Below, piece after piece: positions 50,511-59,433 of a stretch of DNA of 64,000 bases. The stretch is from Hymenobacter piscis (GTDB lineage Bacteria > Bacteroidota > Bacteroidia > Cytophagales > Hymenobacteraceae), in assembly GCF_018760735.1 (NCBI RefSeq), contig NZ_JAHHZN010000010.1, positions 1-64,000 of the forward strand. The letters are read 5' to 3'. A program made the translations under genes and the position numbers. Numbering within the stretch: the first letter of the stretch is position 1; every line of letters starts with the position of its first letter. The notes beneath the pieces are model-generated. The model was not told where the DNA came from. It was given only the letters and a program-made list of their open reading frames with translations, and did no database searches.

Positions 50511-50544
50511 GAAGTTAGAATTTAGAAGCTAGAAGTCAGAAGCC
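50511..50544. repeat. heptamer array upstream of obgE
   Basis: Units GAGAAGT, TAGAATT, TAGAAGC, TAGAAGT and CAGAAGC, period 7, within 8 nt of the obgE start codon. Confidence 0.8.
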
Positions 50545-50591
50545 GATGTGCTCCATTGTTCAGCCTGCAAAGTGAGTTGTGTGAAAAACAG

Positions 50592-50695
50592 CTGTCATCC
50601 TGAGCGAAGCGAAGGACCTTATGCCCGTTGAACGATAATCGTTGTAACGACTCGCTCAGATGGGCTAAGGTCCTTCGCTGCGCTCAGGATGACAG
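50592..50695. repeat. inverted repeat, GTCATCCTGAGCG family
   Basis: 30-bp arms (50592-50621 and 50666-50695) with two mismatches and a 44-nt loop. The core CTGTCATCCTGAGCGAAGCG is a variant of the CGTCATTCCGAGCG words at 41260 and 52110. It lies between adk and obgE. Confidence 0.88.
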
Positions 50696-50734
50696 ATGGT
50701 TCTGCCACTACCCAGGCGGGTAGCAGCGGCAAAG

Positions 50735-51358
50735 TTACGCTTTTACTTCCTTGGTCGCCTGCTGGCTGCTTTGGGAGGTGGCGGGCTGGTGCTGGTCGAG
50801 GATACCGCAGATCTGGCCGAAGATGTCGTCGATGGCGCCAATGCCGTTCAGGGCGTGGAATTTGTTCTGCTGGGCGTAGTAGCCGGCCACCTGGGCCGTC
50901 TCGGTGTTGTACACCGTTACGCGCTTGCGGATTTTCTCCTCGTTCTGGTCGTCGGGGCGGCCGGAGGTTTTGCCCCGCTCCAGCAGGCGGGTCACCAGCT
51001 CCTGCTCGTCTACCTCCAGGGCCACCATGCACGAAACCTGGGTGCCGTGCTCGGCCAGCAGCCGGTCGAGGCTTTCGGCCTGGGGCACCGTGCGCGGGAA
51101 ACCGTCGAAAATGAAGCCAGAAGCCTGCTGGTTGTCTTTCAGGGCGGAGCCGATCATGCCAATCACCACTTCATCGGGCACCAGCAGACCTTCGTCCATG
51201 AGTTTTTTAGCCCGCAGGCCGAGTTCCGTGCCCTGGGTAATCTGGGCGCGCAGCAGGTCGCCGGTGGAAAGATGAACCAGATTATAGCGGGCAATCAGCT
51301 TCTGGCTTTGCGTTCCTTTACCGGCACCGGGCGGGCCGAAGAGCACGAGATTCAGCAT
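50735..51358 (-). CDS. adk: adenylate kinase
   Basis: 207 residues. The P-loop GPPGAGKGTQ (about 8-17), DGFPRT (about 84), RGKTSGRPDD and the KRVTVYNTET stretch show the short-LID form of adenylate kinase. The C-terminal 15 residues are a Ser/Gln-rich tail outside the conserved fold. It interconverts AMP, ADP and ATP. In Bacteroidetes adk commonly lies next to hpt and obgE, as here. All are leftward. A TACTTCG word lies just upstream. Confidence 0.96.
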   Translation of the reverse strand: MLNLVLFGPPGAGKGTQSQKLIARYNLVHLSTGDLLRAQITQGTELGLRAKKLMDEGLLVPDEVVIGMIGSALKDNQQASGFIFDGFPRTVPQAESLDRLLAEHGTQVSCMVALEVDEQELVTRLLERGKTSGRPDDQNEEKIRKRVTVYNTETAQVAGYYAQQNKFHALNGIGAIDDIFGQICGILDQHQPATSQSSQQATKEVKA

Positions 51359-51479
51359 GAGTAGCGAAGTATTACGCGGGGAGTAGAAAACGAGTGGGTT
51401 CTGGAAATATAAGCAACGAAAGGCAAAGGCCCTACGCCAATCGGCCGCCGACGGCCGAAGCGGAGCCCGCCCGGCGGCG

Positions 51480-52019
51480 TTACACGGCCTTATAAACGTC
51501 GGGGTAGTTGCGGCCCAGACCGTCGAAATCGAGGCCGTAGCCCACGATAAAGTCGTTGGGGATGCTCCGGCCCACGTAGCGCAGGCTCAGCTCGTGCTGG
51601 AGGCATTCGGGCTTGAGAAAAAGCGTGGCCACTTCCAGCGAAGCCGGCGCCTGGGCCCCGAGCGTGTCGAGAAGCATGCGCATGGTGTGGCCGGTGTCCA
51701 CGATGTCTTCCAGAATGACCACGTGGCGGCCGCGCAGGTCCTCGGTCAGGCCCAGCACCTCCTTCACCTTGCCGGTGCTGCTGGTGCCCTGGTAAGAGGC
51801 CACCCGGATAAAGCACACCTCGCAGGGCAGGCTGATTTCCTTGAGCAAATCGGCGGCGAACATGAATGAGCCGTTGAGCACCACCACGAACAGCAGCTGC
51901 TGGCCGGCGTAGTCCTGGTTGAGGCGGGCCGCGACGTCCCGGATGGCCGTCGTCAGGTCCTGGGCCGACAGGTAAGGCGCGAACTGCTTGTTATGCAGGG
52001 AAATAACGTCCTGGTTCAT
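51480..52019 (-). CDS. hpt: hypoxanthine phosphoribosyltransferase
   Basis: 179 residues from the ATG at 52019. The PRPP-binding motif VVILEDIVDTGHTM (about 94-107) carries the two acidic residues, VVLNGSFMFAADLL lies in the N-terminal part, and DFIVGYGLDFDGLGRN near the end is the purine-binding loop. It salvages hypoxanthine and guanine. A good -7 box TACCTTTG is at 52055-52062. It precedes adk on the same strand with 121 nt between. Confidence 0.95.
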   Translation of the reverse strand: MNQDVISLHNKQFAPYLSAQDLTTAIRDVAARLNQDYAGQQLLFVVVLNGSFMFAADLLKEISLPCEVCFIRVASYQGTSSTGKVKEVLGLTEDLRGRHVVILEDIVDTGHTMRMLLDTLGAQAPASLEVATLFLKPECLQHELSLRYVGRSIPNDFIVGYGLDFDGLGRNYPDVYKAV

Positions 52020-52054
52020 CCGTTTGGGGTTGGGCCCTGGTCGAGCGGGCCCCA

Positions 52055-52062
52055 CAAAGGTA
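52055..52062 (-). promoter_or_regulatory. -7 box TACCTTTG upstream of hpt
   Basis: Exact match to TAnnTTTG on the minus strand, 36 nt before the hpt ATG. Confidence 0.55.
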
Positions 52063-52079
52063 GTCGAAAAGCCGCTTTC

Positions 52080-52235
52080 GGGTTAGGGATTAGGGATTAG
52101 GGATTAGGGAAGAACGTCATTCCGAGCGAAGCCGAGGAATCTCGCGTGCTGACGTTGTAGTAGTAATCCTCTCTTAAGGTCACTGGCACAACATCAGCGC
52201 GCGAGATTCCTCGGCTCCGCTCGGAATGGCGTTCT
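52080..52235. repeat. heptamer array (GGGATTA)n plus CGTCATTC-family inverted repeat
   Basis: GGGATTA repeats about four times at 52081-52108. Inverted arms follow at 52110-52157 and 52191-52235, with the core AGAACGTCATTCCGAGCG and a few mismatches. It fills most of the space between hpt and hppA, as in the element at 41238-41371. Confidence 0.88.
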
Positions 52236-52270
52236 GCCAGGCCCGGCATGACCGGCCCGTTGGCCCTCTC

Positions 52271-54475
52271 CTACCGGCGCACCGTCATCAGGGGCACGCT
52301 GACAGCGGGGGCCGTTACGTTACGCACGTGAGTAGCCGGGACTTGCGGCTCCCGGGCCACGCCGCGCTCGGGGGCCGCAATGTGGGGTGCAATCACCAGC
52401 GACACGATGCTCATGAGCTTGATGAGGATGTTCATGCTGGGGCCGGAGGTATCCTTGAACGGGTCGCCCACGGTGTCGCCCGTAACGGAGGCCTTGTGGG
52501 CGTCGGAGCCCTTGTACTCCATCTTGCCGTCAATCATCACGCCCTTCTCGAAGCTCTTCTTGGCGTTGTCCCAGGCCCCGCCGGCGTTGCTCTGGAACAT
52601 GGCCATCAGCACCCCGCTCACCGTCACGCCGGCCAGGGTGCCGCCCAGCACTTCGGGTCCCATGGTGAAGCCCACCAGCACGGGCACCACCAGGGCGATG
52701 GCGCCGGGCAGCATCATTTCCCGGATGGCCGCCTGGGTCGAAATGGCCACGCACTTCTCGTACTCGGGCCGGCCGGTGCCTTCCATGATGCCCGGAATTT
52801 CGCGGAACTGCCGGCGCACTTCCTGCACCATGGCCATGGCCGCCCGCCCCACGGCCGAAATAGCCAGGGCCGAGAAGATGAACGGAATCATGGCGCCCAC
52901 GAACAGGCCGGCCAGCACCCGGGCGTTGCTGATGTCGATGCTCGTGATGTTGGCCGTGCCCATGAAGGCCGCAAACAAAGCCAGGGAGGTGAGGGCGGCC
53001 GAGGCAATGGCGAAGCCCTTGCCGGTGGCGGCGGTGGTGTTGCCCACGGCGTCCAGAATGTCGGTCCGCTCGCGCACTTCCTTAGGCAGCTCGCTCATTT
53101 CGGCAATGCCGCCGGCGTTGTCGGCAATGGGTCCGAAGGCGTCAATGGCCAGCTGCATGGCGGTGGTGGCCATCATGCCGGCGGCGGCAATGGCTACGCC
53201 GTAGAGGCCGGCGCACTCGTAGCTCAGGATGATGCCGGCCGCCAGCACGATAATGGGCAGCACGGTGCTTTCCATGCCCACGGCCAGTCCCCCGATAACG
53301 GTGGTGGCGTGGCCCGTGGAGCTCTGGCGCACGATGCTCAATACCGGCCGCTTGCCCATAGCCGTGTAGTACTCCGTGATAATGCTCATCAGCGTGCCCA
53401 CAATCAGGCCCACCACCACGGCGTAGAACACGTTCATGGCGTTGAAGGTGATGCCCCGGATCAGCAGGTCCTCGGCGGGCAGCATCCAGCGGATGATAAA
53501 GAACGAGGCCACGCCCGATACCAGCACCGACACGTAGTTGCCCAGGTTGAGGGCCGCCTGCACGTTGCCGCCCTCCTTCACCCGCACGCACAGAATGCCA
53601 ATCAGCGAGGCCACGATACCCATGCCCGCAATCACCATTGGCAGCAGAATGGGCGAGAGGCCCTGAAACTGGTCGCCGCGGGCCACTACTTCCCGGCCCA
53701 GCACCATGGTAGCCAGAATAGTAGCCACGTAGGAGCCGAACAGGTCGGCCCCCATGCCGGCCACGTCGCCCACGTTGTCGCCCACGTTGTCGGCGATGGT
53801 GGCGGGGTTGCGGGGGTCGTCCTCGGGAATGCCGGCTTCCACCTTGCCCACGAGGTCGGCGCCCACGTCGGCGGCTTTGGTATAGATACCGCCACCCACC
53901 CGGGCAAACAGGGCAATGCTTTCGGCCCCGAGCGAGAAGCCGGTGAGCACCTCCAGGGCCGTTTCCATCTCAACGCCGTTGGCCCCGCCGCCCCGGTTCA
54001 CCACAAACAGCTGGTAGAACACGATAAACAACGAGCCCAGCCCCAACACCGCCAGGCCGGCCACGCCCATGCCCATCACCGAGCCCCCCGAAAACGACAC
54101 GCTCAGGGCCCGGCTCAGACTGGTGCGCGCCGCCTGGGCCGTGCGCACGTTGGCCTTGGTGGCAATCTTCATCCCGATAAACCCGGCCAGCGCCGAGAAA
54201 ACGGCCCCGATCAGGAAGGCAATAACAATCACGGGGCTCGACTTTTCGCCGGTACTGCCCAGGTAAAACAGGAAGGCCGAGGCAATCAGGCCGAAAATGA
54301 CCATAACCCGGTATTCGGCTTTGAGGAAGGCAATGGCCCCGTCGGCAATGTAGCCGGCAATGGTGCGCATCCGCTCGTCGCCGGCGTCCTGGCGGCTCAC
54401 CCAGCCCGAACGAATCCAGGTATACAAAAGGGCCAGAACGCCCAAAACCGGTACTGCGTAAAGAACAGACATCAT
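52271..54475 (-). CDS. hppA: membrane-bound ion-translocating pyrophosphatase (K+-dependent type)
   Basis: 734 residues from the ATG at 54475; a second ATG directly follows at 54472. About sixteen membrane segments. The substrate loop [45 protein letters not shown] (split for reading) is intact. The segment [10 protein letters not shown] carries Ala and Gly at the sites that are Lys and Thr in potassium-independent enzymes, so it should need K+. It couples pyrophosphate hydrolysis to H+ or Na+ pumping; which ion is not decided. The gene is monocistronic and is followed by a long repeat region. Confidence 0.96.
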   Translation of the reverse strand: MMSVLYAVPVLGVLALLYTWIRSGWVSRQDAGDERMRTIAGYIADGAIAFLKAEYRVMVIFGLIASAFLFYLGSTGEKSSPVIVIAFLIGAVFSALAGFIGMKIATKANVRTAQAARTSLSRALSVSFSGGSVMGMGVAGLAVLGLGSLFIVFYQLFVVNRGGGANGVEMETALEVLTGFSLGAESIALFARVGGGIYTKAADVGADLVGKVEAGIPEDDPRNPATIADNVGDNVGDVAGMGADLFGSYVATILATMVLGREVVARGDQFQGLSPILLPMVIAGMGIVASLIGILCVRVKEGGNVQAALNLGNYVSVLVSGVASFFIIRWMLPAEDLLIRGITFNAMNVFYAVVVGLIVGTLMSIITEYYTAMGKRPVLSIVRQSSTGHATTVIGGLAVGMESTVLPIIVLAAGIILSYECAGLYGVAIAAAGMMATTAMQLAIDAFGPIADNAGGIAEMSELPKEVRERTDILDAVGNTTAATGKGFAIASAALTSLALFAAFMGTANITSIDISNARVLAGLFVGAMIPFIFSALAISAVGRAAMAMVQEVRRQFREIPGIMEGTGRPEYEKCVAISTQAAIREMMLPGAIALVVPVLVGFTMGPEVLGGTLAGVTVSGVLMAMFQSNAGGAWDNAKKSFEKGVMIDGKMEYKGSDAHKASVTGDTVGDPFKDTSGPSMNILIKLMSIVSLVIAPHIAAPERGVAREPQVPATHVRNVTAPAVSVPLMTVRR

Positions 54476-54592
54476 AAGCGGTGGGAATTGGTGAGGTTGG
54501 TGGAGAGATACAAGCGCATTTCGGACGGGTAAAATAAAATTTATTAGCTGATAGTCAAGCTTTCCCTGCTCCCCGTCCCGGCTGCTGCAAGC

Positions 54593-54639
54593 CCGCAAAA
54601 AAGCGTCGGCCGACTGGTCCTCTACCAGCCGGCCGACGC
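54593..54639 (-). terminator. strong terminator after the M42-like peptidase gene
   Basis: Long stem GCGTCGGCCGACTGGT/ACCAGCCGGCCGACGC (54603-54639) with one mismatch, loop 5 nt. On the minus strand it is followed by six T (from the A-run at 54597-54602). Confidence 0.88.
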
Positions 54640-54662
54640 CTGTACGCTCTCCCCTTGTCTTT

Positions 54663-55577
54663 CTACAGCTCCCGCATCAGCACCTGATACAGGGCCAGCA
54701 TGCTCTCGATGTCCCGCTTATCCACGATTTCGTGGGGCGAGTGTACATTGTCTTCGGGCGCCCCGATAAAGCACCAGTCCCAGGGCTGGGCCCCGTGCTG
54801 CAGCTCCTTGGCATCGGAGCCGCCGCTGCCTTCCACTTCCAGCTGATGCGGTAGGCCGGCGGCTTCGGCGATGCGCCGGATGCGCTCCACGTAGCTGCGG
54901 CGCGGAATCAGGGAGTCGCGCAGGGAAATGGCCACGCCCAGTCCGGGCTGCACGCCTTCCGTCACCCAGGTGATGTCGGAAATCAGGGCTTGGCGTACCC
55001 CGTAGGTTTCGTAGATGTGCTTGGCCAGGTAGGCTACCGAGCCGCCGCCGTGCTCTTCCCAGCACGAAAAGGCCACAATGCCATCGGTCAGCGTTTCGCA
55101 CAGGCGCAGCGCGTTCCACACACCCAGACGGTTATCGAGGTAGCAGCTTTGCACGGTGGTCTCGGTTTCCCGGAAGTCGCAGTAAAACGTCAGGGCTGTA
55201 CCCCGGTCAATGTCGCGGTGAAATTTGTAGCTCAGGGCCCCGGTGGTATCGTCAACAGCCAGCGTGCAGTCGATAGGCCCTTGGCTATCCTGCCCTACCA
55301 GCCGGTAACCGGTTTCGACCACGGGACCACCGATTTTGACCAGTTGCCGACCGTAGCGCACCGTGAATCCTATGCTGTCGAGATGGGCGAAAACAGCCGT
55401 GCGGGGCGTCCCGAATATCAAAATAATGCAATCCTGGAACTCTCCCCCGGCCAGGATGGTTGGCTGGGTGTGCCACGTCGTCCGCTGGTCCTGAATGTAG
55501 CGCAGCAGAAATTCTGTCAGGGCCGCCTCCTGGCCAGACGGCGCGGGAATCTGGCAAAGGGCTTGTAGAAGGGACAT
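54663..55577 (-). CDS. M42-type (DNPE-like) aminopeptidase
   Basis: 304 residues. Metal-binding and catalytic residues fit the M28/M42 co-catalytic zinc peptidases: His65 and Asp67 in FAHLDSIGF, Asp148 in YLDNRLG, Glu174-Glu175 in WEEHGGG, Asp201 in ISDITW and His279 in VHSPHE. The Pro/Gly-rich start PAPSGQEAALTEFL is typical of M42. It probably removes N-terminal amino acids in the cytoplasm. Length is slightly shorter than the usual 340-360. It converges on nothing; the next gene rightward is divergent. Confidence 0.88.
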   Translation of the reverse strand: MSLLQALCQIPAPSGQEAALTEFLLRYIQDQRTTWHTQPTILAGGEFQDCIILIFGTPRTAVFAHLDSIGFTVRYGRQLVKIGGPVVETGYRLVGQDSQGPIDCTLAVDDTTGALSYKFHRDIDRGTALTFYCDFRETETTVQSCYLDNRLGVWNALRLCETLTDGIVAFSCWEEHGGGSVAYLAKHIYETYGVRQALISDITWVTEGVQPGLGVAISLRDSLIPRRSYVERIRRIAEAAGLPHQLEVEGSGGSDAKELQHGAQPWDWCFIGAPEDNVHSPHEIVDKRDIESMLALYQVLMREL

Positions 55578-55689
55578 AGACCGTATTTTATTTGTCCAAA
55601 ACTACGTCAAATGTTCTACTTTAGCCCTTCAGATGAGCGAGCTAGAGCATAGTTCAGCTACTGTTTAAAGCCATAACTTTATTAGTGAT

Positions 55690-56943
55690 ATGCTCCAACG
55701 CCTCCGATTTGTCCTGTTGACTCTGCTACTACTGCCCCTGGTTGTCTGCGGCCAGCAACCGGATACCCTTGCGCCGGCGCCCCTGCCCGATACAGTTCGT
55801 CAGGTGCAGCTGGAAAACGTGGATGTAGCCCCCGCTGCCGTGGATACCAAAGGGTGGCTGCTGCTCGACCAGGACATCAAGACCGAGCTGGAAGGGGCGG
55901 TATACAACCTTTACAACTTTAAGTACGACAAAGCCGAACGCCAGTTTCGCAGCCTGCGCCGCCGCTACCCCAACCACCCCATGCCCTACTTTCTGCTGGG
56001 GCTGAGCACGTGGTGGAAAATTGTCCCGCCGGGTATTCAGACGACCCTCTACGACAAGCAGTTTTTCGCCTACATGGATACTACCATCGCCAAGGGCGAG
56101 GCCATGTACCGCGCCGATAAGAAGAACTACGAGTCCTGCTTTTTTCTGGCGGCCGGCTACGGATTCGATGCCCGCCTGCACGCCGAGCGCCACGACTGGC
56201 GCAAAGCTACCGTCAGCGCCAAACGCTCCCTCGAATACCTCGATAAAAGCAAGGAAGCCAACGGCCTGAGTCCGGAGTTTCTCTTCGGACAGGCCTTGTT
56301 TAATTACTACGCCGTCTGGATTCCGGAAAATTACCCGCTGCTTAAACCCGTGCTGCTGTTCTTTCCCAAGGGCAACAAGCAGCTGGGCCTGCAGCAACTC
56401 CGCAACGTGGCCGACAACGGCGTGTACGTGGGACCGGAAGCCCGGGTCTTCCTAATGCGCATTCTGCTTAATGAGGAAGACAAGCCGGAGCAGGCCATGC
56501 CCGTAGCACGCTACCTGGCTACTACTTACCCCGAAAACGGCTACTTTCAGCGCATCTACGCCAATGCCTGCTTCCGGGAGGGAAGGTTCGACGAGTGTGA
56601 GCGAACCAGCCGGGACATCCTCGACAAGCTCAATCGGGGCCTGCCCGGCTACGAGGCCAACAGTGGCCGGTATGCCACCTACTTCCTGGCTTTTCTGATG
56701 CAGAATAAGTACAAGGATTTGACGAAAGCCAAGGAATACTACCAGCGGTGCATCGTCTTTGCTGAATTGAATGGCGAAACCAAGTACGGCTTCTACGTAT
56801 TCGCCAACCTGGCGTTAGCCCGCCTGGCCGATAAGGCCCGCGACGCGACGGCCGCCCGTCGGTACTACACGGTAGTGCTAAATAAATCGGACCGCAAATC
56901 GGAACAGTATCGGGAAGCCAAGGCTTATCTGAACGCCAAATAG
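55690..56943 (+). CDS. secreted TPR-like protein
   Basis: 417 residues. A signal peptide (MLQRLRFVLLTLLLLPLVVCGQQ) comes first; the Cys at 20 could make it a lipoprotein, but GQQ fits cleavage by the ordinary peptidase. From about residue 60 the chain is helical, with TPR-like pairs: AVYNLYNFKYDKAERQFRSL, AKRSLEYLDKSKEANGLSP and LTKAKEYYQRCIVFAELNG. Its likely place is the periplasm. It is a Bacteroidetes-style conserved protein without a name I know. It lies 12 nt before the next gene, so they may be an operon. Confidence 0.78.
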   Translation: MLQRLRFVLLTLLLLPLVVCGQQPDTLAPAPLPDTVRQVQLENVDVAPAAVDTKGWLLLDQDIKTELEGAVYNLYNFKYDKAERQFRSLRRRYPNHPMPYFLLGLSTWWKIVPPGIQTTLYDKQFFAYMDTTIAKGEAMYRADKKNYESCFFLAAGYGFDARLHAERHDWRKATVSAKRSLEYLDKSKEANGLSPEFLFGQALFNYYAVWIPENYPLLKPVLLFFPKGNKQLGLQQLRNVADNGVYVGPEARVFLMRILLNEEDKPEQAMPVARYLATTYPENGYFQRIYANACFREGRFDECERTSRDILDKLNRGLPGYEANSGRYATYFLAFLMQNKYKDLTKAKEYYQRCIVFAELNGETKYGFYVFANLALARLADKARDATAARRYYTVVLNKSDRKSEQYREAKAYLNAK

Positions 56944-56955
56944 CCTACCCCACGC

Positions 56956-58296
56956 ATGGAACTGAAGGACCTTTTTCTCACTCCCCTCTACCTGGGCCTG
57001 TTTTACGGCCTGGCCTTCGCCCTGCGCAAGCGGTTTACCAATCCATTAACCCGGAAATATTTCATCCCCGCCTTATCCGTAAAATTTCTGGGTGCCATTT
57101 CGCTGGGCCTTATTTATCAGTTTTATTACAGCGGCGGCGACACGTTTAATTACTATAATCATACAAAAGTTGTATACGAGGCTTTAACTACTTCGTCATC
57201 AACTGGCATCAAGATACTGACCGCCCAACCAGCACTCGATGCTGACATGTTAAAATATTCTCAGCAAATGGTGTGGTATAATTCACCTACTGAATACTTC
57301 GTTGTTCAAGTAGCCTCGTTTTTTTCCATTCTTTGCTTTAATACATACACCGTAATAGGACTATTTTTTGCATGCCTGAGTTTTTGTGGAATGTGGGCTA
57401 TGTATACAACATTCATTCGAATTTATCCATTAGCTTACCGAAAATTTGCCTTTGCTATCTTTTTCCTGCCTTCTGTGTTTTTCTGGGGATCAGGCCTGAT
57501 GAAGGACTCTTTATGTATGGGAGCATTAGGATGGGCATTCTATGGATTTTATCACGGCTTAGTTATTCGCAAGAATATCGTAACAGCAATATTCTTAGGA
57601 ACAGCTGGTGCATTCATCATTGCTTCAGTAAAGGTGTATATATTATTATCGTTTATTGGACCTTGTATGCTGTGGATTTTTATTGAAAATAATAATAAAA
57701 TAAAATCCAAATTCTTGAGAATTTCCTTATTACCTATCTTCATTACAGCTGGCCTAGGAGCTGCTTATGTAGGGGTAACTAATATAACAGCTGGTGATGC
57801 GGAATATGATCTAGAAAACATTGCAGAGCGAAGCCGCATAAATCAGGATTATCTCATGCGCAGGGCTGTAACGCGCCAAGGATCACTGTATGATATCGGA
57901 AAACTTGACGGCAGCATAGGATCAATTGTCAAAGTAGCTCCTCAAGCCGTTGTAGTTACAATTTTTAGACCATTTCTATTCGAGGCTCGCAACCCTATTA
58001 TGCTGCTGTCTGCCATGGAAGCCTCTTTATTCTTGTTCCTAACTATTAAATTGTTCTATAAATCTGGATTTTTGAAAAGTATCAAGCTAATCGCATCTGA
58101 ACCTATCCTGACTTTTTGTTTCATATTTTCTATAATATTTTCCATTGGAGTAGGTGTCAATAGTGGTAATTTTGGAACACTAGTTCGCTACAAAATACCC
58201 ATGATGCCTTTTTATCTATCTGCACTTTATATCATGCAATATAGAGCTGACTCAACCACCCGTAGCAAAAAACGTAAGCAACTCGCGCTTCGCTGA
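56956..58296 (+). CDS. polytopic membrane protein with AT-rich body
   Basis: 446 residues with about ten membrane segments, ending in a basic tail (TTRSKKRKQLALR). A cytoplasmic or periplasmic loop at about 275-315 is acidic. The first 190 nt have the GC content of the upstream gene, and the rest drops sharply to AT-rich. The pattern recalls EpsG- or Wzy-like polysaccharide polymerases, and FLPSVFFWGSGLMKDSLCMG is a motif seen in such membrane enzymes, but the family is not certain. It lies close to surface-polysaccharide genes at 60.4-64 kb. It follows the TPR gene closely. Confidence 0.72.
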   Translation: MELKDLFLTPLYLGLFYGLAFALRKRFTNPLTRKYFIPALSVKFLGAISLGLIYQFYYSGGDTFNYYNHTKVVYEALTTSSSTGIKILTAQPALDADMLKYSQQMVWYNSPTEYFVVQVASFFSILCFNTYTVIGLFFACLSFCGMWAMYTTFIRIYPLAYRKFAFAIFFLPSVFFWGSGLMKDSLCMGALGWAFYGFYHGLVIRKNIVTAIFLGTAGAFIIASVKVYILLSFIGPCMLWIFIENNNKIKSKFLRISLLPIFITAGLGAAYVGVTNITAGDAEYDLENIAERSRINQDYLMRRAVTRQGSLYDIGKLDGSIGSIVKVAPQAVVVTIFRPFLFEARNPIMLLSAMEASLFLFLTIKLFYKSGFLKSIKLIASEPILTFCFIFSIIFSIGVGVNSGNFGTLVRYKIPMMPFYLSALYIMQYRADSTTRSKKRKQLALR

Positions 58297-58526
58297 TTAT
58301 AATCATGTTATAATAGTAACCTCCTCCTGTACACATCCCCAGATCGAGCGCCAGTAGTGAGTAGAATAAGGCATGAATCTCATTACCTGACGACTACGAA
58401 ACGAAATAGAAAGGGCGGTAGTCCAACGTGAGGTAATGTGGCATCCTATGGGGTCGGTCATACTGCTGCTTTTTTTGAGGCAAAATGCGGATTTTGCTCC
58501 TGCCACTCCAAGTGCTCATCACCTCA
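58297..58526. other. AT-rich spacer without a supported gene
   Basis: Short open frames on both strands show no family character. It lies between the membrane protein gene and the transposase remnant and may contain more decayed mobile-element sequence. Confidence 0.4.
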
Positions 58527-59316
58527 CTGCAGACCCTGTGGGCATTGAGTGAACAGCATCCGGGTCGGAGGTTCTGAAAGCTATACCAGCACTTGCGCAA
58601 AAACGGACTATTTATCAATCGTAAACGGACGCTACATATTACCGGGCACTGGCGCTTAACCTTTCTTGACACCTGAAAAATCGTGTACCAGCGTGCGTCA
58701 AGCAGCCCTTATAGCGGTTTTTTGAACGGTGCAAACCAGCTGCGGTAAAGACGCTTATTTACGTCTTGTCGACCGCCTCGTATGCACGATTTCACAAACT
58801 GTAGAGACACGAATACGCGTTTCTACAGTTTGCGAAACTGCTACAGTTGTGCCCGAGGCAGCCAACGTAGGCTGGTATCTCAACTTTACGAGCGACATAT
58901 TGGCTGATGGACAACGGCTCCAGGCTATTAAATGTCCTCTACGATTACAACCGCGAGCCTAGGCGTGGAAATGACTCTCCTTACCTACCAATCCTGTTGT
59001 GCAGGTGCTCACGCTCTCAGTCAAGTGCCATGACCACCCTATGCAGTTGCACAATGGCCCTGAGTTCATCAGCGTCGAATTGATTTAACAATTTAATCTA
59101 CAGGCCATTACTCTGCATTTGATTCAATCTGGTAAGCCGACTCAACATGCCTACATTGAACGCTTCAACTTCTCGTTTCGCCGCGAGCTGCTCGCGACAT
59201 CCGCCCACTTCACTCGCTGACCCATGGGTATCAGTTAGTGGACGAGTTGCAACATGACTATGGTATCCACCGGCCCCATCAGACCTTGGATTTTATGGAT
59301 CCTCTCAGATTTAAAT
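58527..59316 (+). pseudogene. decayed IS3-family transposase (OrfB)
   Basis: Fragments in all three frames line up, in order, with the OrfB integrase of IS3-type elements. LQTLWALSEQHPGR and KLYQHLRKNGLFINRKR are the N-terminal part, NVGWYLNFTSDILADGQ is the start of the rve domain, and LNVLYDYNRE follows. HNGPEFISVELI replaces the usual DNGPEF with loss of the Asp. LHLIQSGKPTQHAYIERFN and DYGIHRPHQTLDFMDPLRF complete the C-terminus. There are several frameshifts and in-frame stops (for example after ISVELI), so it is dead. No terminal inverted repeats were found by eye. Two palindromic repeats sit inside it. Confidence 0.85.
58742..58846 (+). repeat. two GTAGAGAC-type palindromes inside the transposase remnant
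   Basis: GTAAAGACGCTTATTTACGT with the tail CTTGTCG (58742-58770) is a degenerate copy of the element at 1657. AACTGTAGAGACACGAATAC (from 58797) pairs with GTTTCTACAGTT to about 58832. They lie between the two halves of the OrfB remnant and may have been inserted into it. Confidence 0.75.
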
Positions 59317-59433
59317 ACACCGCTTACCCTACACCTACCAATAGCATATCAAATAGGGAAGCGTATAATTTATCAACAACTTCCCGACTATATGCAACTT
59401 AAGACCACCTTAAAGTGCCTGTATAGAACGCAT

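Noticed and set aside
52226..54532. 768-codon open frame opposite hppA
   Set aside because: His/Gly/Gln-rich composition without any fold pattern. hppA on the other strand is complete and convincing.
58297..58526. Second transposase fragment on the minus strand
   Set aside because: Two short overlapping minus-strand frames have no recognisable DDE or rve motifs.
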